Assembly (NCBI RefSeq): GCF_900090265.1 | Contig: NZ_LT607752.1 | Coordinates: 6,144,001-6,208,000 of the forward strand | Source of the DNA: Micromonospora rifamycinica | GTDB lineage: Bacteria; Actinomycetota; Actinomycetes; Mycobacteriales; Micromonosporaceae | Length of the DNA stretch: 64,000 nucleotides | Direction of reading: 5' to 3' | In this document: positions 1 to 7,920 of the stretch, piece by piece | How the letters are laid out: the number at the start of each line of letters is the position of its first letter | Numbering within the stretch: position 1 is the first letter of the stretch | Program-made: the position numbers and the translations under genes | The notes under the pieces: model-generated | Database searches by the model: none | Told to the model about the DNA's origin: nothing | The model's input: the letters and a program-made list of their open reading frames with translations, nothing else

Positions 1-33
1 AGGGCACCGAAGCCGAGCCTGAGCTGTCCGGGC

Positions 34-61
34 GTCGACGTCGTCCGTGGTCGACGTCGAC
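34..61. terminator. Hairpin downstream of the collagen-like secreted protein gene
   Basis: Ten-base perfect inverted repeat (34-43 with 52-61), GTCGAC-rich, with an 8-base loop. It lies just after the stop codon of the leftward gene that ends at 83, so it is a plausible intrinsic terminator for it. No T-run follows, which is usual in very high-G+C actinomycetes. Only 33 bases lie further left in the window and they show no gene start. Confidence 0.4.
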
Positions 62-82
62 ACCCGACGAGCCCGCGTCAGG

Positions 83-1696
83 TCACACCGTGCAGTCGTG
101 TGGCCCGTCGGTGGTGAGGAGCGCCAGCGAACACACCTTCAGCAGGGGGTAGTGCGGCCCCATGACCGTCGCGGCGGTCTCGGCCGAACTGTCCACCGGC
201 ACGTTCTGGGTGGCGTGGGGGAAACCGGCCACCGGCATCAGGTTCCGCAGCAGGACCATGTGCGGGGCCGCCGGGTAGGAGACGGAGAACGGCAGGAAGG
301 TGGCCCCCTCGATCCCCTCGATCGCCGTCCGCTGCTGTTCCCGCCCGAGCACGTACGTGTAGTAGCCGTGCCGGTCTAGGCGGGTGTCGTCGTCGTAGCG
401 GCAGCCGAGGCTCGCCGGTGCGTCGGTGAACCGGTTGATCACGACGGGTTTGACCTGGCCGCCCAGGTTGGTGCACATCGAGAAGTACCGCAGGTCCGTG
501 TGGCGGCGCGGCCAGACGCCGGGATGGTTGCCGGAGACGGTACGGGGCGCCCGGCCCCGGATCACCATGACCTGGTCCGCTGCCGGCGGGTTCACCCAGG
601 TGCCGAGGTACGCGTTGTCCGGGTTCGGCGCGAGGTTCTCCACCTCGGACGTCCGGGTGAAGAGCTTCTGGCCGGTCTCCTCCGGCAACCCCGGTCCACC
701 GGGATGCCCAGGCCCGCCGGGTCCGCCCGGTCCGCCGGGTCCGCCCGGTCCGCCCGGTCCGCCCGGTCCGCCCGGTCCGCCCGGTCCGCCGGGATGCCCA
801 GGCCCTCCTGGCCCGCCCGGTCCGCCGGGATGCCCCGGTCCGTCACCGGGTCCACCCGGTCCACCCGGTCCGCCTGGTCCGCCGGGATGTCCCGGCCCTC
901 CCGGCCCGCCGGGATGTCCCGGTCCACCGGGTCCAGGTCCGCTCGGGTGTCCGGGGCCGCCAGTCGGGTGTCCGGGGCCGCCAGGATGTCCGGGGCCGCC
1001 GGGCTCGACGTCGGCGGACCTCTCCGTCTCCCGGGCGGGGGTCGGTGCCGGGGTGGTGGGGGTGCTTCCGCCCGACGTGCAGGGGGGCAGGGTCTGTGAC
1101 ACTCCGTCGAGGGTGAGGGTGACGGTGGGCAGCACCACCGTCGAATCACCACCGGCCGGTAGGTAGACCCGGAAGATGACCGACGCCTTCGCGCCGGGCA
1201 GGGCGTCCTCCCGGGCCAGTGGCAGACGGTTGGTCTGTCCCGACGCCACCTCCGGGCTGATGGTGAGGGTGAACCGGCCACCCGGCGCGGCGGGGGACTT
1301 CCACGGGTTCAGGCTGCCCGGATCCGGTGTGATCAGGTAGTCGGGCATGCTGGAGCTGACGCCATTACGCGTAAAGTAGGTGGGCTTGTCGTCGTACACG
1401 TTGAAAGAGGCGTATCGCGCGTCGGGGAAGACCCCGGAGATGGTGATTTCCAGACCCGGCGTGACCGGGTAGATGGTCGACCAGTAGGTGGCGGCGGTGT
1501 CCGGCCAGTAGGCGTTCAGGCTCGTCGCCCCGTACTTCGACGACCAGGCGCAGGTCGGCATGGTGGTGCCGGCGGCGGTACGCTCGGCCTCGGCCGGTGC
1601 GGCTGCCAGGGGAATGCTCAGGGCGATCAGCCCTGACAGGAGGAGAAGCGGCCGACGTGTGGCTCGCGTCGATGATGCGAGTACAGAGAGTGGCAT
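83..1696 (-). CDS. Secreted two-part domain protein interrupted by a collagen-like Gly-Pro repeat
   Basis: A 537-residue exported protein of unknown function. Residues 1-37 are a signal peptide: Arg-rich start, LLLLSGLIALSIPLAAA core and an AEA cleavage region. Residues about 45-205 and 345-537 resemble the two halves of one extracytoplasmic actinobacterial domain: the first contains DTAATYW and ARYASFNVYDD, the second NAYLGTWV, LRYFSMCTN and HPL/HYP-type C-terminal elements. From memory, homologues run these halves together. Here residues about 229-338 are almost pure GPGGPG and GHPGGPG repeats encoded by near-identical 9- and 18-base units. The insert is therefore probably a repeat-expanded flexible spacer rather than a true collagen helix. 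Several Cys (for example in SMCTN, LGCRY and KVCSL) may form disulfides outside the cell. The ATG start gives a complete signal peptide; no strong ribosome site is visible before it. The family assignment is by recall; the export and repeat calls are directly visible. Confidence 0.8.
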   Translation of the reverse strand: MPLSVLASSTRATRRPLLLLSGLIALSIPLAAAPAEAERTAAGTTMPTCAWSSKYGATSLNAYWPDTAATYWSTIYPVTPGLEITISGVFPDARYASFNVYDDKPTYFTRNGVSSSMPDYLITPDPGSLNPWKSPAAPGGRFTLTISPEVASGQTNRLPLAREDALPGAKASVIFRVYLPAGGDSTVVLPTVTLTLDGVSQTLPPCTSGGSTPTTPAPTPARETERSADVEPGGPGHPGGPGHPTGGPGHPSGPGPGGPGHPGGPGGPGHPGGPGGPGGPGGPGDGPGHPGGPGGPGGPGHPGGPGGPGGPGGPGGPGGPGGPGGPGGPGHPGGPGLPEETGQKLFTRTSEVENLAPNPDNAYLGTWVNPPAADQVMVIRGRAPRTVSGNHPGVWPRRHTDLRYFSMCTNLGGQVKPVVINRFTDAPASLGCRYDDDTRLDRHGYYTYVLGREQQRTAIEGIEGATFLPFSVSYPAAPHMVLLRNLMPVAGFPHATQNVPVDSSAETAATVMGPHYPLLKVCSLALLTTDGPHDCTV

Positions 1697-1951
1697 CCGT
1701 CGACTTGATCAGAAATATGTGTCGACGCAGTTACTGAAGCGGTCAATTATCGTTGCTGTGTCGCGCGTTTTCGACCTGACTGTGATTACTGTTTGGAGGC
1801 GGTGGTGATTTTATCGGAAAAGCCAGGTCGAGGATATCTGGTCGGGTGGTGCGGCAGAGTGTGGACAAGTGCGGGATTCGCCCGTTAAAGAATGTCTGCG
1901 GCCGGGCGGCCGGGGCCACGACGTGGTCCGTCGCCGCCCCCGCCGTCCGGG
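1697..1951. other. A+T-rich intergenic promoter region
   Basis: About 170 bases next to the secreted-protein start (1697-1870) are markedly A+T-richer than the rest of the window. They read leftward into that gene, with a candidate CATATT hexamer close to the ATG. This is the expected place for its promoter, but no clear -35/-10 pair can be assigned. The remaining 80 bases, next to the Roadblock gene end, show no gene. Confidence 0.4.
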
Positions 1952-2440
1952 TCAGGCGTCCGTCGGTACGCGGGTCAGCAGCACCGCGAGGCGGCTGGCC
2001 ACTCCCGGGGCGTGCAGGTGCAACCGGGCGACGTTGACGGCGTCCGTGCCGACGACGGCGAGCAGGGCCTGCTCGCTGACCGCGTAGACGCTCAGGTAGC
2101 CCTCCTGGTTGCGTACCGTGGACTGCTGGAACTCGCCCTGGCCCAGTCGCATCCCGACCTGCCGGCCGAGTCCGAAGGTGGTCGCGGCGAGTGCGGCCAG
2201 GTCGTTCGGGTCCACCTCGTTCTGGAGGTTGTGCGTGATGAGCAGGCCGTCGACGCCGCCCAACACGCAGCCGTGCACCCCCGGAATCTGATGCCGTAGT
2301 TCCGCCAGCTCCCGACTGATCGCCGGGTACGGCAACGAGCTGTCCCCGGCGAGCGACGGCGGGAGTGGCCGGGCGGCCGGCAGCTTGGCGCGGCGTGCGG
2401 AGCGGCGGGGCAGGGCGGTCTCGGTCTTGTCGGCGCTCAC
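1952..2440 (-). CDS. Roadblock/LC7-type protein (second of a pair)
   Basis: A 162-residue cytosolic protein. Residues about 1-35 are a basic, Pro-rich tail. The rest looks like a Roadblock/LC7 fold as in MglB and actinobacterial conservon (Cvn) B proteins, with the segment IPGVHGCVLGGVDGLLITH followed by an alpha/beta pattern ending VARLHLHAPGVASRLAVLL. Such proteins dimerise and often act as partners or GAPs of small Ras-like GTPases. No GTPase, DUF742 protein or sensor kinase is adjacent, so this is not a standard conservon. The GTG start (2438-2440) overlaps the TGA stop of the upstream gene by three bases (GTGA), implying translational coupling and probably a heterodimeric partner. The fold call is from sequence pattern; the partner is inferred. 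Confidence 0.7.
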   Translation of the reverse strand: MSADKTETALPRRSARRAKLPAARPLPPSLAGDSSLPYPAISRELAELRHQIPGVHGCVLGGVDGLLITHNLQNEVDPNDLAALAATTFGLGRQVGMRLGQGEFQQSTVRNQEGYLSVYAVSEQALLAVVGTDAVNVARLHLHAPGVASRLAVLLTRVPTDA

Positions 2441-2808
2441 AGTTCCAGGCTCTCCTCGATGGTGCGCAGCTGGTGCCGGGCCATGGCCAGGTTGGCCCGG
2501 CTCTTGCTCACCATCAGATAGAGGAAGAGACCCTTGCCGGTACGCCCGGTCAACGGTCGGATCAGGTGGTACTGGCTGCCGAGCGTGATCAGGATGTCCT
2601 CGATCTCGTCCTCGATCTTGAGCATCTCCAGGGTACGCATCTTGGCACGGACGACGTCGGTGTTGCCGGCGGCGGCGACGGTCAGGTCGATCTCGCCGGT
2701 GCCGCCGGCCACGCCGAGGGTCATGCCACTGCTGTAGTCGACGAGCGCCACCCCGATCGCTCCATCGATGCTCATCGCGTTTTTCAGGGCGACGTCCAGG
2801 CTAGCCAC
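2437..2808 (-). CDS. Roadblock/LC7-like small protein (first of a pair)
   Basis: A 123-residue protein starting at a GTG (2806-2808) that reads ASLDVALKNAMSIDGAIGVA. The start is chosen because GGGAG lies about 6 bases upstream; an in-frame extension to 2916 adds only basic, low-complexity residues. The pattern IGVALVDYSSGMTLGV, a central ITLGSQYHLIRPL and a helical C-terminus are typical of small Roadblock/MglB-like proteins of actinobacteria. Its stop overlaps the start of the next Roadblock gene. Two different Roadblock proteins made from one coupled transcript suggest a heterodimer. Target and pathway are unknown. Confidence is higher for the gene than for the fold. Confidence 0.7.
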   Translation of the reverse strand: MASLDVALKNAMSIDGAIGVALVDYSSGMTLGVAGGTGEIDLTVAAAGNTDVVRAKMRTLEMLKIEDEIEDILITLGSQYHLIRPLTGRTGKGLFLYLMVSKSRANLAMARHQLRTIEESLEL

Positions 2809-3269
2809 GGTGGTGTTCTCCCGGTTCGACAGGGCGGCGCCGCCGTTGGCCCCTTCGTCTTTCTGCCCACGTGGTGGGCGGGGGTGGCGCCGCAAGAGGT
2901 TTGACGAGGCTCGCACACACCTCGATCCGCTCGCATCCGGGGTCGCCGCATCGGCCTGTCCGGCCGAGCACTGTCGGCCGGCTGTCCGGTCAAGAGGGGC
3001 AGGCCGAAGGATGGTTCGTCCCGCGGCGGCCTGTTACCAGGTGTCCACGCCGCGCGACATCGGCGGAGGCCCCTGATCCGACGGCGGTCGAGCTGCGGGG
3101 CCGGCGGCGTCGGGGGTCGCGGGCTGCCGTCCGGCTGCTTCTCGGGCAGGTCGGGGCCGGTTTCGCGGTTCTGCCCCCGGGGAGTCCGAGCACGTCTACT
3201 GTGGAAGTGGTCGTGACCGATTGCGGCGATCCGGTGGCGGTCGGGCTGCGCCCGGTGCACAGTGATCTC
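2809..3269. other. Divergent intergenic region
   Basis: About 460 bases between the leftward Roadblock pair and the rightward small-protein gene. It must hold both promoters. A TACTGT hexamer near 3199 is a candidate -10 for the rightward gene. Short open frames here have the composition of random high-G+C sequence and no coding signature was recognised. Confidence 0.35.
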
Positions 3270-3473
3270 ATGAACGACAGCGGAAGTGGTGGGCACTACT
3301 ACTGGTGCACCCGACACCACCGGGTCGAGACCGATGCCGACGTGTGCCCTGCCAAGCACGTTCTCGGACCGTATCCCTCGGCAACCGACGCGCAGAACGC
3401 CCTGCAGAAGGTGCAGGAGCGCAACGAGGCGTGGGAGGCCGAAGACGCCCGCTGGGCCGGGGAGGGCAACTGA
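3270..3473 (+). CDS. Small conserved Cys/His protein, function unknown
   Basis: A 67-residue acidic protein reading MNDSGSGGHYYWCTRHHRVE, followed by DADVC and a helical C-terminal half (DAQNALQKVQERNEAWEAE). The motif WCxRHH plus a Cys 12 residues later could bind zinc, but this is inference. Similar short proteins occur across actinobacteria as conserved hypotheticals. The ATG at 3270 is the first start that gives the conserved HYYWC beginning; longer in-frame extensions upstream are Arg/Pro-rich noise. No good ribosome site precedes it. It lies 82 bases before the histone-like gene in the same direction and may be co-transcribed, although a hairpin separates them. Confidence 0.6.
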   Translation: MNDSGSGGHYYWCTRHHRVETDADVCPAKHVLGPYPSATDAQNALQKVQERNEAWEAEDARWAGEGN

Positions 3474-3503
3474 ACGGCGCGGGACGGCCCGCGTCGAGGA
3501 CTC

Positions 3504-3525
3504 CGTGCCTCCGTGGGGAGGCACG
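3504..3525 (+). terminator. Nine-base-stem hairpin between two rightward genes
   Basis: Perfect 9-bp stem (3504-3512 with 3517-3525) and a GTGG loop, in the gap between the small Cys/His protein and the H1-like gene. It ends 15 bases before the AAGGAGG ribosome site of the latter. It could terminate the first gene or act as a 5'-leader structure of the second. No T-run follows. Confidence 0.45.
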
Positions 3526-3555
3526 CGGGAGCATGTCCCCAAGGAGGGAACCGAG

Positions 3556-4626
3556 ATGGCCGAAGCAACAGAGGCCACCACCCGCCCGGCCGTGACGAGG
3601 ACCGCCGCGGCGGAGCGGACCGCTGGCGCGACCCGGAGTACCGCGGCCCGACGTTCCAGCACCACCACGGCTGCGGCCCGCAGAGTGTCGGCTGGCCGGG
3701 CGACGGCGAGCGCCGCCGGCGCCGGCTCCGGCCGGACCCCGGCCGCCGGCACGACCACCGCCCGGAGGGCGGCGGCCGGTAGGGCCGGCGGGGCGAAGAA
3801 GGCCCCGGCCACCAGGAGTCCCGCCAAGAAGGCCCCCGCCTCGACGTCGGCGGCGAAGAAGGCCCCGGCCGCCAGGAGCACGGCGACGACGGCAGCCGCG
3901 TCGACGTCGACCGCGAGGAAGGCCCCGGCGAAGAAGGCCGTCGGCAAGACCACCGTCGCCGCCCGGAAGACCGCCGCAGCGGCGAGGAAGACCGCGGCGA
4001 CCGCCCGGAGCACGGCGGCCAAGAAGACCACGGCGGCCAAGAAGACCACGGCGGCGAAGAGGACCACGGCGGCGAAGAGGACCACGGCGGCGGCGAGGAA
4101 GACCGCGGCGACCGCCCGCACCGCCGCGAAGAAGTCCACGCCCGCGAGGACCACGCCCGCGAGGACCACGCCCGCGAAGAGCGCGGCGGCGAAGAAGGCC
4201 ACGACGGCGGCGAAGACCATGCCCGCCAGGAAGACCACGGCAGCCAGGAAGACCACGACGGCCAAGACCACGGCGGCCGGGAAGACGACGGCGGCCAAGA
4301 AGACCACGGCAGCCAAGAAGACCACGGCGGGCGGGAAGGCCGTGCCCGCCAGGAAGACCGCCACGGTCAGGAAGGCACCGGCCAAGAAGGCGCCGGCCCG
4401 GAAGTCGACCGCGAAGACGGCGCCCGCGTCGAAGTCGACCGCGAAGACGGCCCCGGCCAGGAAGACGAGCGCGACGACCACCCGCAAGGCGGCGGCGAAG
4501 AAGACGGTCGCCACGAAGACGGTCGCCACGAAGGCCAGCGCCCGCAAGGCCCCCGCCCGGACCGCGGCGGCGCGGGCCGGCGCACCGGCCGGTGCCCGGT
4601 CCCGGGCAGGTAAGGCCACCGGCTGA
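3556..4626 (+). CDS. Histone H1-like Lys/Ala/Thr-rich DNA-binding protein
   Basis: A 356-residue, extremely basic, low-complexity protein built of repeats such as KKTTAAKK, ARKTAA, KKAPA and ARTTPA. It has almost no acidic, aromatic or cysteine residues after the first six positions. The composition matches eukaryotic linker-histone tails and the C-terminal extension of actinobacterial HupS/Hup2, which bind DNA non-specifically and compact the nucleoid. Unlike HupS there is no N-terminal HU domain; the whole protein is tail. The ATG at 3556 is certain: AAGGAGG lies 8 bases upstream. The gene is a field of short imperfect DNA repeats (9-15 bases), so its length probably varies between strains. 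The antisense frames are also open, a by-product of codon bias. DNA binding is inferred from composition. Confidence 0.75.
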   Translation: MAEATEATTRPAVTRTAAAERTAGATRSTAARRSSTTTAAARRVSAGRATASAAGAGSGRTPAAGTTTARRAAAGRAGGAKKAPATRSPAKKAPASTSAAKKAPAARSTATTAAASTSTARKAPAKKAVGKTTVAARKTAAAARKTAATARSTAAKKTTAAKKTTAAKRTTAAKRTTAAARKTAATARTAAKKSTPARTTPARTTPAKSAAAKKATTAAKTMPARKTTAARKTTTAKTTAAGKTTAAKKTTAAKKTTAGGKAVPARKTATVRKAPAKKAPARKSTAKTAPASKSTAKTAPARKTSATTTRKAAAKKTVATKTVATKASARKAPARTAAARAGAPAGARSRAGKATG

Positions 4627-4691
4627 CCGTACGGAGACCACCGGCCGCCCGCCGGAGAGCGGATCACGCGGCACGCTGCCAGGATTGACCC

Positions 4692-6125
4692 GTGGTCATC
4701 CGACGTGTGCTCGCGCCCCGCATCGACTTCGGCGCGCTGCGCCGCGAGCTGGGACTGCCTGACGGCTTCCCGGCTGCGGCGCAGCGCGAGGCGGACGAGG
4801 CGGCGCACGCCCCGCTGCCCGCCGCGGCCGACCGTACCGACATCCCGTTCGTCACGGTCGACCCGGCCGCCTCCCGCGACCTGGACCAGGCGATGCACCT
4901 CGGCCGCCGCCCCGGTGGCGGCTACCGGGTGCGGTACGCCATCGCCGACGTCGCCACCCACGTGCGTCCCGACGGCCCACTGGAGGAGGAGACCTGGCGG
5001 CGCGGCCAGACGGTCTACCTGCCCGACGGGAACGTGCCGCTGCATCCGCACACGCTCAGCGAGGGGGCCGCCAGTCTGCTGCCCGACGTCGACCGGGCGG
5101 CAGTGCTCTGGACCATCGACCTCGACGCCGACGGGGCCACCGTCGCCGTGGAATTGGAACGCGCCCTGGTGCGTAGCCGCGCCAAACTGGACTACGCCGG
5201 GGTGCAGGTGGCCGCCGACACCGACCGGCTGCCTGAGCCGATCGCGCTGCTGCCCGAGATCGGTGCCCTGCTCACCGCTCGTGGCCTGCGCCGGGGGGCG
5301 ATCAACCTGCCGCTGCCCGAGCAGGACGTCGAGCCCGACGGGGACGGCTGGCGGCTGGTGCTGCGCGGCCCCGGCCCGATGGAGGACCACAACGCCCAGA
5401 TCTCCCTGCTCACCGGGATGGCGGCGGCGGACATCATGCTCGCCGGCCGGATCGGTCTGCTGCGTACCATGCCGCCGCCGAAACCGGAGGCGGTGGCCCG
5501 GCTGCGGGCGGCGGCGGCCCCGCTGGGCGTGCACTGGCCGGACGGGGTACGGGTCGGCGAGGTGCTGGCCGGGTTGGACGCCTCGCAGCCCCGGGCCGCC
5601 GCCTTCGTCGACCAGGCGGCCGAGCTGATGCGCGGTGCCGCGTACACGGCGTTCGACGGGGAACTGCCCGGACAGCCGGAACACGGCGGGGTCGCCGCCG
5701 CGTACGCGCACGTCACCGCCCCGCTGCGCCGGCTGGCCGACCGGTACGCCACCGAGGTCTGCCTGGCCCTGCACGAGGACCGCCCGGTACCGCAGTGGGC
5801 ACGTGCGGCGCTGCCCCGGCTGCCGGAGGTGATGGCCTCGACCGACCGTACGGCGGGCACCGCCACCCGGGGGGCGATCGAGCTGGCCGAGGCGGTGCTG
5901 CTGGAGCACCGGGTGGGGGAGACGTTCTCGGCGGCGGTGCTGGACGTGGACGCGCCCCCGAACGGCCAGTCGAAGCCCGGCCGGATCCCCGGCGGGACGG
6001 TGGCGCTGGACGATCCCCCGGTACGCGCCCGCTGCACCGGGGAGCTGCCCCTGGGCGAACGGGTCACCGTCCGTCTGGTCACCGCCGACCCGGTCGAACG
6101 CAAGGTCCTCTTCGAGCGCTCCTGA
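4692..6125 (+). CDS. RNB-domain 3'-5' exoribonuclease (RNase II/R family)
   Basis: A 477-residue protein with an RNB catalytic domain (about 45-400) and a short OB/S1-like C-terminus. RNB enzymes degrade single-stranded RNA from the 3' end using Mg2+ bound by clustered aspartates. The signature VDPAASRDLDQAMHL gives Asp57, Asp63 and Asp65, but the fourth canonical Asp is Gln66. From memory this substitution is usual in the short actinobacterial RNB proteins, so activity is likely but not certain. Other matches are YAIADVATHV, EDHNAQISLLTG and AAYAHVTAPLRRLADRYA. It is much shorter than RNase II or R (about 640-810) because the N-terminal cold-shock domains are absent. The GTG start follows a CAGGAT hexamer by 6 bases, so it may be leaderless. 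It stands alone between the H1-like gene and npdG. Confidence 0.88.
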   Translation: MVIRRVLAPRIDFGALRRELGLPDGFPAAAQREADEAAHAPLPAAADRTDIPFVTVDPAASRDLDQAMHLGRRPGGGYRVRYAIADVATHVRPDGPLEEETWRRGQTVYLPDGNVPLHPHTLSEGAASLLPDVDRAAVLWTIDLDADGATVAVELERALVRSRAKLDYAGVQVAADTDRLPEPIALLPEIGALLTARGLRRGAINLPLPEQDVEPDGDGWRLVLRGPGPMEDHNAQISLLTGMAAADIMLAGRIGLLRTMPPPKPEAVARLRAAAAPLGVHWPDGVRVGEVLAGLDASQPRAAAFVDQAAELMRGAAYTAFDGELPGQPEHGGVAAAYAHVTAPLRRLADRYATEVCLALHEDRPVPQWARAALPRLPEVMASTDRTAGTATRGAIELAEAVLLEHRVGETFSAAVLDVDAPPNGQSKPGRIPGGTVALDDPPVRARCTGELPLGERVTVRLVTADPVERKVLFERS

Positions 6126-6362
6126 ACACCCCCGGCGACGTTCCCGGCCCGGTGCGTCCGATGGTCGTTGGCGGCCGGTGGTCGGGGGCCGACGGTCGCG
6201 GGCGGCCGATGGCTGGTGCGGCCGGCTGGTGGGGGCGGCGACGGTCTGAGGGCGGCCGACGGTCGCGGGTGGCCGGCCGTTGCGGGTGGCCGTTGGTCGG
6301 GGCGGCCAGCGTCACAGCGCCTTGCGCCGGTGGTGGCGCGGGCGGTTTGCGAGGATGGCGTC

Positions 6363-7061
6363 ATGGCATACGACGCGAGCACCCTCCCCGACGTGTCCGG
6401 GCTGACCGTCGGCATCATCGGTGGCACCGGCGACCAGGGGCGGGGGCTGGCCTACCGGTTCGCCCGCGCCGGCCAGCAGGTGCTGATCGGATCCCGTTCC
6501 GCCGATCGGGCCGCCGAGGCGGCGGCGGAGATCGCCGCGTTGCCCGGGCTGCCCGCCGGGGTCGACGTGACCGGTGCCGGCAACGACGAGGTGGCCCGCC
6601 GCAGCGACGTGGTGGTCGTCGCGGTGCCGTGGGACGGGCACGCGGCCACCGTCGCCGCGCTGGCCGGACCGCTGGCCGGCAAAATCGTGGTCGATTGCGT
6701 CAATCCGCTCGGCTTCGACAAGCAGGGTCCGTACGCCCTGCCGGTCGCCGAGGGCAGCGCCGTGCAGCAGGCGGCGGCCCTGCTGCCGGACTCCCGGGTC
6801 TGTGCGGCGTTCAACCACGTCAGCGCACCGTTGCTGGCCGACCCGGAGGTCGACCGGATCGACCTCGACGTGCTGATCTGCACCGAGGAACGGGAACTGG
6901 TCGACGTCGTCGGCGCGCTGGCCGCCCGGATCCCCGGCATGCGCGGCATCTACGCCGGGCGGTTGCGCAATGCCCACCAGATCGAGGCGTTCACCGCCAA
7001 CCTGATCGCCATCAACAAGCGCTACAAGGCGCACGCCGGCATCCGGGTCACCGACCTCTGA
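6363..7061 (+). CDS. npdG: F420H2:NADP+ oxidoreductase
   Basis: A 232-residue cytosolic enzyme that transfers hydride between reduced coenzyme F420 and NADP+. The N-terminal Rossmann motif GIIGGTGDQGRGLA, followed by IGSRSADRA, is the NADP-binding signature (Ser/Arg for the 2'-phosphate). VPWDGH, VDCVNPL and AFNHVSAPLL are family features, and the C-terminal helix ends INKRYKAHAGIRVTDL. The length is normal. The ATG at 6363 has GAGGA 8 bases upstream. The 237-base gap before it holds only short degenerate GGTCGCGGGTGGCC-like repeats. The gene implies F420 biosynthesis elsewhere in the genome, as expected for actinomycetes. Confidence 0.9.
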   Translation: MAYDASTLPDVSGLTVGIIGGTGDQGRGLAYRFARAGQQVLIGSRSADRAAEAAAEIAALPGLPAGVDVTGAGNDEVARRSDVVVVAVPWDGHAATVAALAGPLAGKIVVDCVNPLGFDKQGPYALPVAEGSAVQQAAALLPDSRVCAAFNHVSAPLLADPEVDRIDLDVLICTEERELVDVVGALAARIPGMRGIYAGRLRNAHQIEAFTANLIAINKRYKAHAGIRVTDL

Positions 7062-7093
7062 TCCGCCGCCCGCCCCACCCGCGCGCCCTGTTA

Positions 7094-7149
7094 CCGAGAT
7101 CTTGGAGGGAAAGTGCCCCCAGGGGGGCCGAATACCGCCAAGATCTCGG
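7094..7149. repeat. Palindromic intergenic element, family D
   Basis: Twelve-base perfect arms (CCGAGATCTTGG at 7094-7105, complement at 7138-7149) around a 32-base centre that itself holds a run of C followed by a run of G. It lies between the 3' ends of npdG and the convergent lipoprotein gene, so it can act as a two-way terminator. It resembles in position, not in sequence, the other palindromic elements of this window. Confidence 0.6.
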
Positions 7150-7225
7150 CGTACAGCGCCGCACCCCAGCTCGTGGGGGCGGCGGAGGCGGGTGGGGTGG
7201 CGTGGGCGTGGTGGAGGGCGGGCGG

Positions 7226-7741
7226 TCAGAAGTTGATGTCGACGCCGGCCTTCTTGCAGGCGGTGTTCGCCATCGCGCTGGTCTTCTGGAACTCCGGACG
7301 GTCGGCGGCGGCTTCCATGTCCGGGGCGGTCGCCACCCTGCCGGCGGCGACGCCGAACGCGGCCAGCGCGGTGGCCACCTCGCTGGCAGGGCTGCCGGCG
7401 GTGGCCTTGGCCAGTCCGGTCGCCATCTCCGTGTAGGCCTTCTTCAGCGCCGGATTCGGGTCGCCACCCGACGTGGCGGCCTTCACGACCTCGGCCTTCG
7501 TCTCGTCGGCGATCTTCTTCGCCGCCGTGCAGAGCTTCTTGTCGGCGGTCGGGTCGGCCGCCGCGGTCGGGTCGGCGGCGGTGGGATCCCCGGCTGCCGT
7601 GGAAGAGGAGGCGGACGGCGCGGCAGTGGTGGCGGAGGCCGACGGTGCCGCCGTCGTCGGCGTCTCCTCTCCGCTGCACGCCGCGAGGGCGAACACGAAG
7701 ACACAGGTCAGGGCGACAGTTGACAAGCGGGCAGGCTTCAC
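7226..7741 (-). CDS. Secreted lipoprotein, function unknown
   Basis: A 171-residue lipoprotein precursor. Residues 1-22 are a lipoprotein signal: basic start, hydrophobic VALTCVFVFALA and lipobox LAAC, with Cys22 the predicted lipidated residue. A Thr/Ser/Ala/Pro-rich tether (about 24-66, with repeats of ADPTA) leads to an alpha-helical domain containing KKLCTAAKKIADETKAEVV and ending ANTACKKAGVDINF; its two Cys may form a disulfide. No enzymatic motif is seen. The GTG at 7741 is chosen because TAGGGT lies exactly 7 bases upstream (leaderless); an in-frame GTG 24 bases further up has no such support. Anchored on the outer face of the membrane by inference. Confidence 0.8.
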   Translation of the reverse strand: MKPARLSTVALTCVFVFALAACSGEETPTTAAPSASATTAAPSASSSTAAGDPTAADPTAAADPTADKKLCTAAKKIADETKAEVVKAATSGGDPNPALKKAYTEMATGLAKATAGSPASEVATALAAFGVAAGRVATAPDMEAAADRPEFQKTSAMANTACKKAGVDINF

Positions 7742-7748
7742 GGGCGGA

Positions 7749-7754
7749 ACCCTA
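7749..7754 (-). promoter_or_regulatory. Leaderless -10 (TAGGGT) of the lipoprotein gene
   Basis: TAGGGT on the reverse strand, 7 bases before the GTG at 7741. This spacing places the transcription start at the start codon. Confidence 0.55.
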
Positions 7755-7920
7755 GCGGCTTTCACCGGCCCGTGGTCGCCCGTCCCGCCCTGCGGCACCC
7801 CCACCCGTCGGAACGCCGCCGCCCTGCGGGGATGGTGGACACGACAGGAGCGGTGGACGTGACGGGGACGGTGGACAGCGGTGGCCGCCAACGCCACCGC
7901 CGCCACCGCCCCCGGCACGC

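Noticed and set aside
3268..4674. Long leftward open frame opposite the H1-like gene rich in RRGLLGRRG
   Set aside because: It is the reverse complement of the Lys/Ala-rich repeats; it has no ribosome site and no family resemblance, and it crosses into the neighbouring gene.
2784..5909. A 1041-codon leftward open frame
   Set aside because: It spans the RNB nuclease, the H1-like gene and the Roadblock start in antisense; only codon bias keeps it open.
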